Shown: positions 52,289 through 64,000 of the stretch, in pieces
Layout: the number at the start of each line of letters is the position of its first letter
Position numbering within the stretch: position 1 is the stretch's first letter
Assembly: GCA_019722365.1 (NCBI GenBank)
Contig: JADFUC010001686.1
Coordinates: 164,957 to 228,956, forward strand
Reading direction: 5' to 3'
DNA length: 64,000 bases
Source: Lithospermum erythrorhizon
Taxonomy: Eukaryota; Streptophyta; Magnoliopsida; Boraginales; Boraginaceae
Notes under the pieces: generated by a model
What the model was told of the DNA's origin: nothing
Seen by the model: only the letters and a program-made list of their open reading frames with translations
Database searches by the model: none
Position numbers and translations under genes: made by a program

Positions 52289-53628
52289 TGTTGAATAATG
52301 GTATTCCATTCAAACCTATTTTGAAGATAACAAATTGTTTAATCGAACTAATCCCGTTTTTAGTGAACATGCTTTGGTCAATTCTTAATAATGTTAGCTT
52401 CGCTTAAAATGTTGATCGGGATGTTCGGAGGCTCAATAGATGAGTCTATCAAAGCGCCAAAACCTTTCAAAAGAGCTTCGTGTTCTCTATTGTCTATAGC
52501 GTTTGTAAAGGAAACTACACACTACAGTATATTGTCGTTTAAATATGTGAGTAATGACTTTTGCGATTTAATCTAATTGTGTTTAAAATCGATGGTCCGT
52601 AATTTCTAATCCGAGTATAGGCGATTCATGGTTAAGTCTCATACAAATGGTATTATTAATGCATTCGTTTCGAGTGGCGTGAAACGATCTTTAGTTTAGA
52701 AAAGAATATTCGAACCATGAGACCCCATCCGGAAGGTTCTGGTCAGATGATCGAGACACAATGAGACCCACCGAGGTACCGATAGGGTCCCAATGTCCGA
52801 GACCACGACTCGATAGAATTATAAGCAAACTTTTGACCGTTGCCTCACGATCCATCGTGGGCTCATCGAGACCCCGGTCTCGATGAGGTCGCGATATCTT
52901 ATTCTTCGACCTTAATTTTTGTGCACTATTTAAAGCCTCTTCTTTCAAAGCAAACCACTTTTGCAAATCTTTTTTGACCTAATTTTACGAGCATTCAATT
53001 CATTGCAAACAAAAGCAAAAGTCATAACTCCTACATTAATTCAACATTATCTTTTGTAGAGAGTTTCCCTAGTTGTGTGATATTTCCAATTCTCAATCAT
53101 TTATTGTATTGGAGTGAAATCCTTTGTGTGGGAAGCGTAGGTTCTTTATTAGGTTGAGTAGTATATTGAAATCTAGGAGAGTATTCTTGGGTTCTAATCA
53201 AGGTCAGATTAAGTCGAAATCCTTAAGCGGGTAGCTTAAGGTCACTTAGTGGAGCTAGGTGTTTGAATAATAGGCTTGAGAGAAGTTGCTTGTGTGTATT
53301 CAAACATTTCTTGAAGTCGCGATTTATCTTTGCCAAAATCGAGGTTGGAAAGCGGTCGGCGATGGGGAACGAAGCTCGTTAAAATCGCGCGTATTGTTCT
53401 TTTCTTTCCCTACTCTTTACTTTCAAGTAATCTCTTTATTATTGCTAATCATTTTGATTATTATATTGTTGACTAATCGTTCTCGAGCTTGGGTTTGTAG
53501 ATCTATCGCATTAATCACTTATTATCATTGTGTATTAATTCAGCGTTGCCCAAGATTAAAACTTCGAAAAGTTAATATAGAACTTAAAATCTTATTCACC
53601 CCCCTCTAAGGTTAAATCTAAGTATGAT
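52289..53628 (+). repeat. 5' LTR of the Sirevirus-like element
   Basis: Aligns along its whole length with 61302-62659, with mostly small indels. Holds the GAGACC palindrome cluster at about 52719-52890 and a CTATTTAAAG TATA-like box near 52926. The end is approximate because the terminal bases differ from the 3' copy. Confidence 0.85.
52865..52884. repeat. Perfect palindrome in the 5' LTR
   Basis: ATCGAGACC and GGTCTCGAT arms separated by CC. The 3' LTR equivalent at 61888-61907 keeps TCGAGACC/GGTCTCGA arms with a CCAC spacer. Confidence 0.9.
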
Positions 53629-53699
53629 TGAGTATCGAGCCCGTGTTACACGTATTAAGCTTAAAATCTTGTGAGAAAGATCGAGGGTAGTAACGGAAT

Positions 53700-54897
53700 A
53701 TGGGTAGCTAGAGACTTTTGTGTTGAAGGTAGGTCGAGTGCGAGGCCACCATTGCTTGATGGATCAAATTATGACTATTGGTGCAACGCATTCAAATATC
53801 ACACGTCTGGCTTATCGACTACAAATTATGGAGAGTGATCGTGAGGACGCTCGTTCAATGAAATACCAAATTCTTGAAGCGGTGCTCACCAGGAACTTGA
53901 CCAAAGTGGAAGAGGCCAATATAAGAGAATTAGGTGCCGCCTTGGTAGAGGTTCCAATTGAAGATGTTGACTAAAGAAGAGGATGGAGTGCTAAGGGATG
54001 AGGAACTCAAGAAAGTGGAGTTGAATTCCAAAGCCATTCATGTTCTTAGCTGATACCATGTGTATGGAAGAGTATGCTTTCCAGTCAAGGGATGCAAGTC
54101 GGCCAAGGAGATATGGAACTTGCTGAGGAAACCGCCTCATGTTGGTTCTAGTCAAGTGAAATTCTGAGGCTCGACTTTTGACTAGAAAGAATATCAAACA
54201 TTTGAAATGTATCATGGAGAATCCATCAAAGATATGCATGAGTTCGATACCGTAAATACGACAACTTGGACTCTCACAGGGAAGACATTCTCCTTGCAGA
54301 AGAGTTAAATGGGAGAATCATAGAAGCCGTAAATCGAGTTTGGCCAAAGGTGTGTGCTATCAACGAAGCCAAAGACATAAAGACTCTTCCCACCCGAAGA
54401 AGAGCTCATCGGATCCTTGAAAGCCGAAGAGGAAGTGATTGCTAAGAAGCAGGCTCGGGAATTAAGGGACAAAAAAGAAAATGGCTCTTTGTGGCGACGA
54501 AGTTCAAAAGTAAATGAAAAAATTAGAGAGCGATGAGGATGATGAAGATATGGCCATGTTAGCTAGAGACTTCAAAAGGTTTCTCAAATTCAAAAAAAGT
54601 AACAATGATCATGGTCATAGAAGCTTCAAGAAATATGACAACTATGAAAGGAAATACGAAAGGCAAGACAAGAGGGCAAAATCAAAAGAGATAACATGCT
54701 TTGAATGCAACAAGCCCGGACATCTCGGGAGTATATTGTCCTCGTCCCAGCCAAGGAGGTCTCGGCCAAGAAAATATGCAATAGTCAGGGATGATGAATC
54801 CGGAGGCGAATCCGACTCGAAGTTGAAACATGCGGCGTGGTGTCTCGTAGCACAGATTCTATGGAGTACCTCTTTAACTCTCTTCTTTTTAGGATGA
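53700..54897 (+). pseudogene. Sirevirus-like gag remnant
   Basis: A gag-type helical segment precedes 54514-54897, which is Lys/Arg-rich and carries CFECNKPGHL, the start of a CX2CX4HX4C zinc knuckle. The final Cys is lost through a one-base frame change. No single frame spans the gene. Confidence 0.7.
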
Positions 54898-55796
54898 TGA
54901 CCTCATTTAGTGATGATGAGCAATCGGTAGTGATTTTGACAAGTTAATGATAATTATAATGAGTTATTAGAAAGTTTTGAAAAATTGCTTAAAAGAACAA
55001 GAACTTTTCAAAAACCAATAAAAGAACTTTAGCTTTTCAAAACCACCTACTCTTGAAAATGAAGTCAACTTTGTTAAAAGCAGCTCCCAATTTAAAAAAT
55101 GATGGCATTCTTGAAAAATTGGAGCTTAAGTCTTAAAAGGTTGAGTTAGAAAGCGGTAGGGCACCGAGAAATCCTTCAGCGTTTGTGCTTTGAGAAACGA
55201 ACAAGTTGAATGAAATTCTTGATGTTCACGTTATCCAACCAACAAAAGCAGTTAAATTTATTCAAATATTAACTCTTATCGTACTAATGTTGTAATCGTC
55301 GGTATCAAGTTTGTGAACCGCTGGCACCACTGTATTTATTGCGAAAAAGGAAATCATGAGTCTTCAAAATGTCCCGTTCAAAGTTAGTGAGAATGGGCAC
55401 TTGTAATCCCCAGTCTCTAAGACCGAAATGGATTGTGAGAAAATCCATTCTGCTAAACTTGAGGACCCGAATCACATTGGGTACCTCGAGATGAAAGAGA
55501 AGTCGAGAGCTGTGTTGTAGGACCGGCTCGTCCATGAAAGAAAACATTTGGATGGTGGATAGCGGTTGTTGAGGCACATGACGAATGCCTCGCTTCTTGA
55601 AGCTTAGTATGAGCGGTGGAAATGTAAGTTCGCGAACAAATACAACCGCCAAAATCCTAGGTAAAGGGTGTATTGGTAAGAAAGGTTGTTTAAAATTAAA
55701 AATACTTTCTTTGTTGATGGCGTAAAGTTTAATTTGCTAAGTGTGAGCCAATTATGTGAAAATGATTATGAGAATTAAAATTTTCTAAACATAAAT

Positions 55797-58560
55797 GTGT
55801 TATTTGAATCTTCATGCTTCGTTTGTTGTCGTGGCTATCGATCGAATAATGTGTATTATGTTAATTTTGATTCGGTTGAAGCCGATGCTGTTCATGAATG
55901 TGGTCGTGATGACGTGTGTTTGTGGCATCGACGGTTGGTCGTACTAGTATTGAAATGTTATCTAAATTGCATAAGCACTCGCATAAAAGAATGGCACCCA
56001 ATCTCTCATATAAAAGGTTAAACTTTGTGATGCATGTCAACTTGGTAAAATGCATAAATCTTCGTTTAAACCTATAAATCTTGTTTCGTCAAACCATGTG
56101 CTTGATTTGTTACATATGGATTTGTTTGGTGAAATGGATGTTGAGAGTTTGGGTGGATCGGAAAACTGTCATTTATGTTATTGTGGGCGATTACTCGAAG
56201 TTTACTTGGAGGTAATTGGCGCGCGATAAAAGTGATGCTTTTAAAGAGAGTTTGCTAAGTTGTGTAGAAAGCTCATGAATGAAAGGGATTCAAAATCAAA
56301 GCCATAAGAAGCGATCATGGAGGTGGTTAGAAAATGAGGAGTTCGAGGAGTTTTGTGGGAGTAGCGGGATCGACATAACTTTTAGGCGCAAGGCTTCGTG
56401 AAAATGGAGTTGTAGAGCGAAAGAATAGGACCATTGAAATGGCCGTCTGTAAATGAGCTGTTGCCAAAATACTTTTGAAAAGGACATGCCGTGAACCTTG
56501 CATGTTACACTATCTTAGGGTATTCATGAACTATTCTTAACAAAACTCGCTACGAGCTTTGGTATGGTAAGATCCCTCATATCGATTATTTTAAAGTTTT
56601 TGGGTGTAAATGCTATATTCTTAACACCAAAGATAGATTGGAAAAAATGCGATGCTAAATCTAATGAGGCAATCTTTCTGGGTTACTCGAAAACTAATTA
56701 AAGCATATGTCTATAATAAGAAGGATCGATGGGTGCAAGGGTCTATTCATGTTAACTTTGATGAATCCCAATCAGTTTGTTGAAAGTTGTATTAGATGAA
56801 GATGATTCATTAAAATTGGAAATGTGGATAGAATTCCCAAAGAAGTGATGAGCCTCAAAACCAAGTATCAAATGAGGAAGCATCAATTATGGGGGAGCAA
56901 ACAAATAATCATCGGGAACATGAGATATGGATGATTATCTCCATGGGCGAACACGTAGAAGACGCAAGGGGAGCGAGGATCGTCAAGAATCATCCCGGAT
57001 CTCACTTTAGGTGATATCTCAAAGGGAGGTAACTACTCGATCCTCTTTAAATAATGTATGTCTTCATGAGTGCTTATGTATACCGAGTAGTACCTGCAAA
57101 TATTGAACAAGCTCTAGAGGATCGGTTGGATTTTATCTATGCAAGAACTTGAACAATTTGAAAGATGCAAAGTTGGCATTTAGTTGAAAAAACCTTGTGA
57201 TAAAACCATTATTGGGACAAAATGGGTTTTCAGAAATAAACTTGATGAAACCGGTGTTGTTTTAGTAAATAAAAGTCGTCTTGTTGTTCAAGGTTATAAT
57301 CAAGTCGAAGGAGTTGACTTTGATGAAACTTTTGCTCCGGTGGCTAGGTGGAATCCGTTAATTATTATTAAGCCTTCGCTGAATGCATGGTTTCAAAACT
57401 TCCCAAATGGATGTCAAAGCGCTTTCTAAATGGTTTCTTGGATGAGGAAGTTTTTGTAAAACAACCTCCGGGTTTTGAAAGATCTAACTTTCCTCGTCAT
57501 GTTTTTAAACTAGATAAAGCCCTTTACGAATTAAAATAAGTACCTAGAGTATGGTATGAGAGGTTAAGCACACATTTAGTTTCAATGGTTTTAAGAAGGA
57601 AAAGATCGATTCCACGCTTTTCTTAAAACCAAGGGCAAACATCTTATAGTAGTTCAAATATACGTTTGATGATATTATTTTCGGTTCTACTAATGATTTA
57701 TTGTGTGAGGAATTTTCAAAAATGATGACAAGTGAGTTCGAGATGAGCATGATGGGGGAGTTGAACTTATTTCTCCCGGACTCCAAGTGAAGCAAATGGA
57801 TAGCGGCATCTTCGTTAGTCAAAGCAAGTTCTCGAAAAGGCTCGTAAAGAAATTTGGGATGGAAGATGCAAGGTGATCGGAAGTCGATATACCTTCAGCG
57901 AAACTTGACAAGGATGAGCAAGGTACATGCGTATTAAGGACAAAATACCGAGTATGATTGGTAGTCTTCTTTATCTTTTGACTTACAGACCCGATATTAT
58001 GTTTTACCGTTTGCTTGTGTCTTCCGTTCAAGCTTGTCCCAAAATGCTCATCTTAAAAGCGGTTAAAAGAATCACTTGATGCATTAGAGAACACTTAGTA
58101 TGGGCTTTGGTATCCGATGAGCAAGAATTTTGAACTTGTGGGATACTCGGATGCGGATTTTGCGGGTTGCACACTTGATAGAAAGAGCACTAGTGGGACT
58201 TGTCGCTACCATAGGACATAACTTCGCCCTCGTGGTCAAGCGAAGCAAAATAGTGTTGCGTTGTCCGGCGGAGGCATTTGAATATGTGTGAGTTGGAAAT
58301 TGTGTTGCTCAAGTGCTTTGGATGAAACAAACTTTGGAAGATTTCGGAATCAAGTATGATCAAGTTCGTTACTATGTGACAACACAAGCCATCGATATTA
58401 CCAGAATCGGTACAACATTCAAAGAACCAAGCACATTGAAATCCCGTCGTCAGCTTTATCGGGACCATGTGCAAAAAGAGACATTGATCTCAAGTTTGTG
58501 AGGACAAATGATCAACTTGCGAGACATCTTCGCAAACGTACCCGAGGGATCAATTTAACC
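55797..58560 (+). pseudogene. Sirevirus-like pol remnant (integrase, reverse transcriptase, RNase H)
   Basis: LWHRRL at 55919 and HMDLFGE at 56113 mark the integrase N-terminal region; 57184-57429 is a clear reverse-transcriptase block; SAFLNGF- and KQPPGFE-type motifs follow at about 57417-57478; GYSDADFAG at 58141 marks RNase H. The domain order is Copia type (integrase before reverse transcriptase). Frames shift every few hundred bases. Confidence 0.85.
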
Positions 58561-58919
58561 GCATTAGGCGTGTTGAGGATGCTTGATCTTTACAGTAAAT
58601 GCTTACGTATTCTGCGTGCCTTTATGCTTTTTAATTGATGCATGCTATGTGTTTACATTTGTAAAAGCTTGTTATTGGGATGATAAGCCAAATGATAAAA
58701 TTGTCCGAAATGGTTGTGAGTTGAATTCTTGGGATGCAAGTGAGAATTGAGGATTATGGTTGTGTCTCGAGGTTGAAGATATTGATTGTATGATATTGAG
58801 GATAGTTGATTTGATTGGATGTGTTTCGGGTTGTTTTCGGGTGATTATTGTTGGAGTATTGTTATCGGGAGATTTGTGTGTGGTATTGTGGATATATGTG
58901 AATTTTTGGGCTTTATGCG

Positions 58920-61280
58920 GCTTCCGAGACCCCGTGTGACCCACTGCCCGATGAGGTCTCGATAGGCGTGAATGAGTTCCTGCGCCTTGGCGTCGAGACC
59001 CCGTCGAGACCCCGCTATGCCGATGAGGTCTCGTCAATAAACTGCCGGTCACGATCATAGCCCATCGGACCCCCCCCTCTCGAATGGGTCTCGATCGTAG
59101 GAAATAATAGCTGGTAACCGCTTAATGACAGGGACCAGGGGTCTCGAATGGATCTCGATGGCCCGACCACATAAATGCCTATCGGCCGATTTCTTCTCCG
59201 TTTCAGCAAAATTCCCAATTCATCAGCCCCTAATTCCTATAACCACCACATTCAACAATCTTTCCCTTCATCAAATTCACCAAAAATTCACCAATTTATC
59301 ACTCTCTAAATTTACTACATTTCCTTTCTACAAGCCAAACAACATCGCTTTATTCAGCGTTCATCATAAAAATGGCCTCAGGCTTCATCCCAGACCAGCC
59401 AAAAGAGAGCTAGAACTACAAAATCCTAAATCCTCTAACCAAGTTGTTGTTTATCAAGGTGGAAGTTCTCCGTCCATTCTAGTGCCAATGTGAATCCTTT
59501 GCTTTCAAGAGGAGGAAAAAGTGGGAGAATTGGGAAGCCCAACATTCTTGATGGATACTACTATGATGGTGGAGATTTGGAGGGGACTACATTCTGGGAG
59601 TTGGTCAAATTCCAAAAATGGGAGAAATTTTTGGGTAAGTCCTATGACATCTTCCCGGATTGGGTTTACTTCTTTTATGAGCATGTTATCATTCACACTC
59701 TTGGCGCAACAATCTTAATATTAAGTTGGATTTTAATGGAGATCATTTGAATATAAGATGAGGAATTTTAGAGGATTTTGGATTGTCTAGTAATGGTTTT
59801 GCTAGCTATGCTGTTGATATGTGGCCTCCGGACAAGTTAGTCGGCGGATGTGACCCGGTATGTTGAATAATTAGGAGATTTAGAAATGGGTATCGGAAGA
59901 AAGGGTTAGTTGATGCTTGTGCCATGCTTACGTAAATACTGGCGGGGAGGCAAGGTTTGTTAATACTTGTTATTGAGTCATTGGTTCCGATGGGTTCTCG
60001 GGATAGGAATCAGTAGGGTTGTGAATTCTTTTGACTCTGAGTTTTTGCTTGTGACGGATCAACCTTTTGTCATTATTGTCTTCAGCGTCATTGTTTCTAT
60101 CGTGAAATAAAGTGCTCTTCCATATGGGATGCTTATAACGCATATAATGGAGTCTTGGGGAGGAGATCGGGTGTTTCCTAGGGAGTGCGCCGTTGGTAGG
60201 GAACACGCATAGAATTACCAGACTACTTCAAGAATTGTACAATTCGTTTCATAATAACCGACTTTGGTGGAAGTGGGAGGCCAAATTATTGTCGAGGATA
60301 GTAAGAGCGATCAAATGGGAGGAAATGGTTTAGGGAAGTTGATGACTTAAGGAGGATCCGGTATTTTGCGGATGATGAAGATGTTGATGATGATGATTTC
60401 GGCGAAGATTATGGGGATGATGATAATGATGGGTAATTGGTGATGATATTGTGATGATGGTAGGGAACAAAATGAGGCGAGGTAAGATGTTTGAATACGA
60501 GGCAAGGCTAAGTGAAAAATTGCAAGGGAGAAGCGACAAGCCATAGAAGATAATCAAGTGCTTCTCGCCAAAAGGTCCAAGAAACTTCATCGAAACAAGA
60601 AGAGCTTAAAGATTATGTAAAAGGAATTATGAAATTCCTTTCTTGCTTTGGAGAAATAATGAGAGAGAAGATGAAGGCCCAACGAAGTATTTAGTGTATT
60701 CGGGATGATGAGGCCGAGTTGAGGATACCACGGGATGGCGTTACGTCATCTGCCCGCGTCTGCAGCAACTGCTCCGGGGGATTGGGATTGAAGATTTCTT
60801 ATTGATGATGATGATGAGGCGGATGGCATGAGATCGTTCTTTGACAAGGCAAAAGCGGAGGTCCGAAGATCAACTAAAGGACTTTGATGGCTTGGACCTT
60901 TAAATTATTGTGTGTTGCTTGATTTATGCCTTGTTTGTTCCTTGTTTTTACCCGCTTTTGTGATGATCGAAAGGAGGAGTTGTAATAGACTTATCTTTGT
61001 GTTGTGTTTTTAAACTACAATCTTTAGTTTGTTGTGTCTAAACTTTAGTTTGCTATGGTTTTTATTGTGTTTCTTACAACTGATGGATGCTTCGTTGTTA
61101 TAATAGCTTTGTTTGAAGCTTAATTATCTATCTTATCTTGATCTTATTATATTGAGCTTCGTTGTTTTATTTCATCCGTAGTTGTAATGGTTCTATATTC
61201 ATGAAAGCCTTGAGGAATCTTATGTGTTGAGGGAGTGTTGCCTTTTGTCTTATATTTCCTTCCCTAGCATGCAGTCAGTA
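58920..61280 (+). pseudogene. Post-pol region with env-like or unknown third gene
   Basis: After pol and a GAGACC palindrome cluster (58925-59155), a frame at 59125-59493 leads into 59490-59750. The latter (GYYYDGGDLEGTTFWELVKF, FPDWVYFFYEHV) resembles, by motif memory, the plant-retrotransposon domain found in many extra ORFs. Further on, an acidic Asp-rich stretch (about 60370-60440) and a Lys-rich segment follow. Sireviruses often carry an env-like extra gene here. There is no signal peptide and no confirmed transmembrane segment, so I do not call an envelope. Confidence 0.5.
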
Positions 61281-61288
61281 TTATCATC

Positions 61289-61299
61289 AAAAAGGGGAG
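61289..61299 (+). promoter_or_regulatory. Polypurine tract of the Sirevirus-like element
   Basis: AAAAAGGGGAG lies two bases before the TG of the 3' LTR, the usual position of the plus-strand primer. Confidence 0.85.
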
Positions 61300-61301
61300 T
61301 T

Positions 61302-62659
61302 TGTTGAATAATGGTATTCGTTTCAAACCTATTTTGAAGATAACAAATTGTTTAAATGAACTAATCCAGGATTTTAGTAGACATGCTTTCGGGGTCAATT
61401 GTTAATAATGTTCAAAAGCGCTTAAAATGTTGATCGGGATCATTCGGAGGCTCGTGATGAGTCTATGACATAAAGCCTTCGAATTTCATGTTCTCTGGCA
61501 ATACATAGGCGTTTGTAAAAGGAAACTTCTACGCTTTCCCCAGTATATTATCGTTTTAAATATGTGATGGCTTTTGCGATTTAATCTAATTGTGTTTTAA
61601 ATCGATGGTCCGTAATTTCTAATCAGTATAGGCGGATTCATGGTTAAAGAATCTACTGGAAGCGGCGTGTGTCATTTCGTTTCGAGAATTGGCGTGAAAG
61701 CGATCTTTAGTTTAGAAAAGATATTTCGAACCATCGAGACCCCACATCCCGAAGGGTTCTGGTCCGATGATCGAGCACCATCGAGACCCACAGTACCGAT
61801 AGGTTCCGATGATCGAGACCACGACCTACTCGATAGGGTCTATACAAAACGGGCTTTTGACCGTTGCCTACGATCGTCGTGGGCTCGTCGAGACCCCACG
61901 GTCTCGATGAGGTCGCGATATATTCTTTCGGCCTTAATTTTGTGCGCTATTTAAAGCCTCTTCTTTTGAAAACCACAAACCACTTTTGCAAAAATCTTTT
62001 TTGACCTAATTTTTCGAGCATTCAATTCATTGCAAACAAAAAGCAAAAGTCATAACTCACACATTTAATTCAACATTATCTTTTGTAGAGAGTTTCTAGT
62101 TGTGTGATATTTCGATTCTCGATCATTTATTGTATTGGTAAAATCCTTGTGTGGGAAGCATAGGGTTGCTATTCTAGGTTGAGTAGTATATTGAAATCCT
62201 GGGAGAGTGTTCTTGGGTTCCTAATCTAGGTTGATTAGGAGTCGAAATCCTTAGCGGGTAGCTTGGGTCACTTAGTGGAGGCTAGGTGTTTGATAATAGG
62301 CTTGAGAGAAGTTGCTTGTGTGTATTCAAACATTTCTTCCAAGTCACGATTTATCTTTGCCAAAATCCGAGGTTAGAAAAGCCGGCGGTCGGCGATAGGG
62401 GAACGAGCTCGTTAAAATCGCGTGTATCGTTTCTGCTCCTTGCTGCTTTACTTTTGGTAATTAACTTTTATTATTGCTAATCATTTTGATTGTTATATTG
62501 TTGACTAATCTTTCTCGAGCTTGGGTAGTCGGTCTATCACATTAATCTATATTCTCATTGTTTATTAATTCCGCATTCTTAAGATTAAAACTCGAAAAAG
62601 TTAATATCGTAACTTAAAACCTTATTCACCCCCCCTCTAAGGTTAAATCTAGGCTAACA
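61302..62659 (+). repeat. 3' LTR of the Sirevirus-like element
   Basis: Begins TGTTGAAT and ends CTAACA, giving TGTT/AACA inverted termini, followed directly by the ATAAT duplication. Confidence 0.88.
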
Positions 62660-63296
62660 ATAATGTTGTCGGTGAACCCCGATAAATCGAGATTTTCCAG
62701 CCTTGTAAAATATGCCAAAATCCTTAGTTCACTTGCAGTAAGCGGAGAATTACTCTTAGTAACCGACATATGTAACTTTGTTGGGTTCTCTATGTATCTC
62801 TTGTCGAACTCACGAGAATACATTAGAGTCGGGTCTTGTGGCGGTAAGATACATCGAACTACTAACAATTTGCTTGTATAATGTGCTATCAACCTTTTTC
62901 CATCTTGATCCTTATGGCTTTGAACTTGACTTCTTGAGTGTTCTGAGTTACAATCCTTCATTATGAAGTACGTCGGAATTTCTCCATTGTATTTCTTTGA
63001 GAAATAGAAAATCCCACCACTTAGTTACATAACCTCTATTCCAAGAAAGAAATGCATCGACCGAGATCGGACATCTCGAATTCATCCATTCTTGATCTCT
63101 TAAAATCTTTGAACATAGTCTAAATTAGAGTAAAAATAAGATCGTCAACATATAAAGCACACAATATGCAACTTTCCCGTCATTCCATTAGCAATAAGCG
63201 ATTGTATGCTCATAAAGACACTTAAGAAATCCAGCTTTCATAAAATAATTCTTAATACGACTATACCCGTGCTCGTGGGCTGTTTTAGTCCATTAG

Positions 63297-64000
63297 TGTT
63301 GAAATCGGAAGTATTTTTGATTTCCATAATTGCGACAATTGTTGTAACAATTCATTTACTAGTTTTAGTTAAATGAGATTACTCAAACTAAGTGTTCAAT
63401 AAATAGTAATTGTAAATTACTAAAATGGAACTCACGATAATATTAGGGGTTATGCATTGCTAGATCCCATGCATAACCGATATAATAATCATAATGATCA
63501 ATTATATTATTATACGGCTAATATTATATGAGCGAGATCCCATAGCCTCTGATAGCGTTGAGTTATATTCCATGTATGGAATTAAATCGAGATTGTTAAA
63601 TTGGGAGTTGATTGAAATCAACGAGATACCCAATCGAGAGTTTTACATTGATAATGTAAAATACAAATTGGACAAAACCGAATCAATTAAATTGTTATTT
63701 CAATTGATGGTTTAACGAGGAAGCTCATTAGTAACTTGTTAAGTTACTTACTCGTTTAGTAATAAGTTAGTTAACGGCTTAACGAGTTAACTATTTATCA
63801 AACGAGTCAAACTATTCGACCGAAACCAAGAGGGACTATATAAGGGAAAAGATGAAATGAAAAACCTAAGAATTTCATTTCATCCTCTCCCCAAAGAACT
63901 CGGCCGCCCCTCCCCTCTATCCTTGCTAAATTCTTGTCCAATTATTACTAGATTCTAGCAAGTACAATCGCGTAATTCAACCAACCAATACGTAACTTTA
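63297..64000 (+). mobile_element. Partial LTR (Copia-like) entering from the right edge
   Basis: TGTTGAAATC at 63297 abruptly ends the minus-strand Copia reverse-transcriptase homology. The sequence then has LTR character: no domain, and a CTATATAAGG TATA box near 63836 followed by a leader-like CT-rich stretch. It runs out of the window, so class and partner LTR are unseen. A possible target site on the left is ATTAG (63292-63296). Confidence 0.5.

Larger units (their letters stand above)
52289..62659 (+). mobile_element. Sirevirus-like Copia retrotransposon, 10.4 kb
   Basis: LTRs TGTTGAATAATGG...GGCTAACA at 52289-about 53628 and 61302-62659; target duplication ATAAT at 52284-52288 and 62660-62664. 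A decayed initiator-Met primer site (TATCGAGCCCG near 53635) follows the 5' LTR, and a polypurine tract lies at 61289-61299. Order: gag with zinc knuckle (near 54700), GAG-pre-integrase (LWHRRL, 55919), integrase (HMDLFGE, 56113), reverse transcriptase (TKWVFRN, 57215; FAPVARW, 57330), RNase H (GYSDADFAG, 58141). An extra 2.3-kb region between pol and the 3' LTR, long LTRs and gag-pol-plus architecture suggest a Sirevirus. Frames are interrupted by many one- or two-base shifts. Confidence 0.9.
51480..63296 (-). mobile_element. Minus-strand Copia element split by a Sirevirus-like insertion
   Basis: Two parts, 51480-52288 and 62660-63296. On the minus strand, 63290-62660 encodes Copia reverse transcriptase (YEHTIAY, LYVDDLIF, RYIENPTKLHMS) up to GFTDN, and 52288-51860 continues with the RNase H end (KSTS, CDILTKAFKRDS). 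The coding sense resumes across the insertion when one ATAAT is removed. The 3' LTR begins at 51813 (TGTTGGAG on the minus strand) after a purine tract at 51828-51814 and reaches to about 51480. The 5' part lies beyond another insertion at 63297. Confidence 0.85.

Noticed and set aside
58672..59058. 128-codon minus-strand frame with His/Arg/Ser repeats
   Set aside because: It reads the GAGACC palindrome cluster and the end of pol in antisense.
1..64000. tRNA genes, CRISPR arrays, bacterial operon features
   Set aside because: I looked for clover-leaf T-arm words and regular spaced repeats and found none; the sequence is plant nuclear in character.

Overview
The window is nuclear DNA of a flowering plant, most likely a eudicot. 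It is AT-rich, has spliced genes with GT/AG introns, and is about half LTR retrotransposons and small inverted-repeat elements. I cannot name the species. There are no bacterial operons, rRNA genes or CRISPR arrays, and I saw no tRNA.

Two genes are secure. On the minus strand (5897-7855) a two-exon gene encodes a 458-residue protein: a dynein light chain LC8-type domain at the C-terminus behind a long extension holding ten copies of an 18-residue repeat. On the plus strand (35374-39261) a seven-exon gene encodes a complete 725-residue cyclic nucleotide-gated channel of the plant group II type (CNGC5/6-like). Two further minus-strand genes are only partly visible: one starting at 16911 and possibly ending near 12290, and one starting at 33565, whose first intron appears to hold a Copia element.

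The rest is layered mobile DNA. 24524-33279 is a plus-strand Copia element with a near-matching target duplication; its 3' LTR is split by a 2.4-kb long terminal repeat (30517-32918). A degenerate relative of that LTR lies at about 20900-23148. 46995-51480 is a minus-strand Ty3/gypsy element of Tat type. A minus-strand Copia element (about 51480 to 63296) is split by a 10.4-kb Sirevirus-like Copia element (52289-62659) with a perfect ATAAT duplication, and is hit again by another LTR from 63297 to the window end.

A separate layer is an inverted duplication: about 8890-10770 matches the reverse complement of about 39870-43310. The right arm carries two insertions (a 1.06-kb direct-repeat element and a 256-bp Stowaway-type MITE) whose empty sites can be read in the left arm. 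A short central block lies in the same orientation in both arms.

The most unusual coding feature is the repeat-bearing LC8-domain protein. The most unusual non-coding features are the inverted duplication with its readable insertion history and a TCGAGACC/GGTCTCGA palindrome module in the Sirevirus-like element. I found nothing that clearly amounts to a wholly new biological system.
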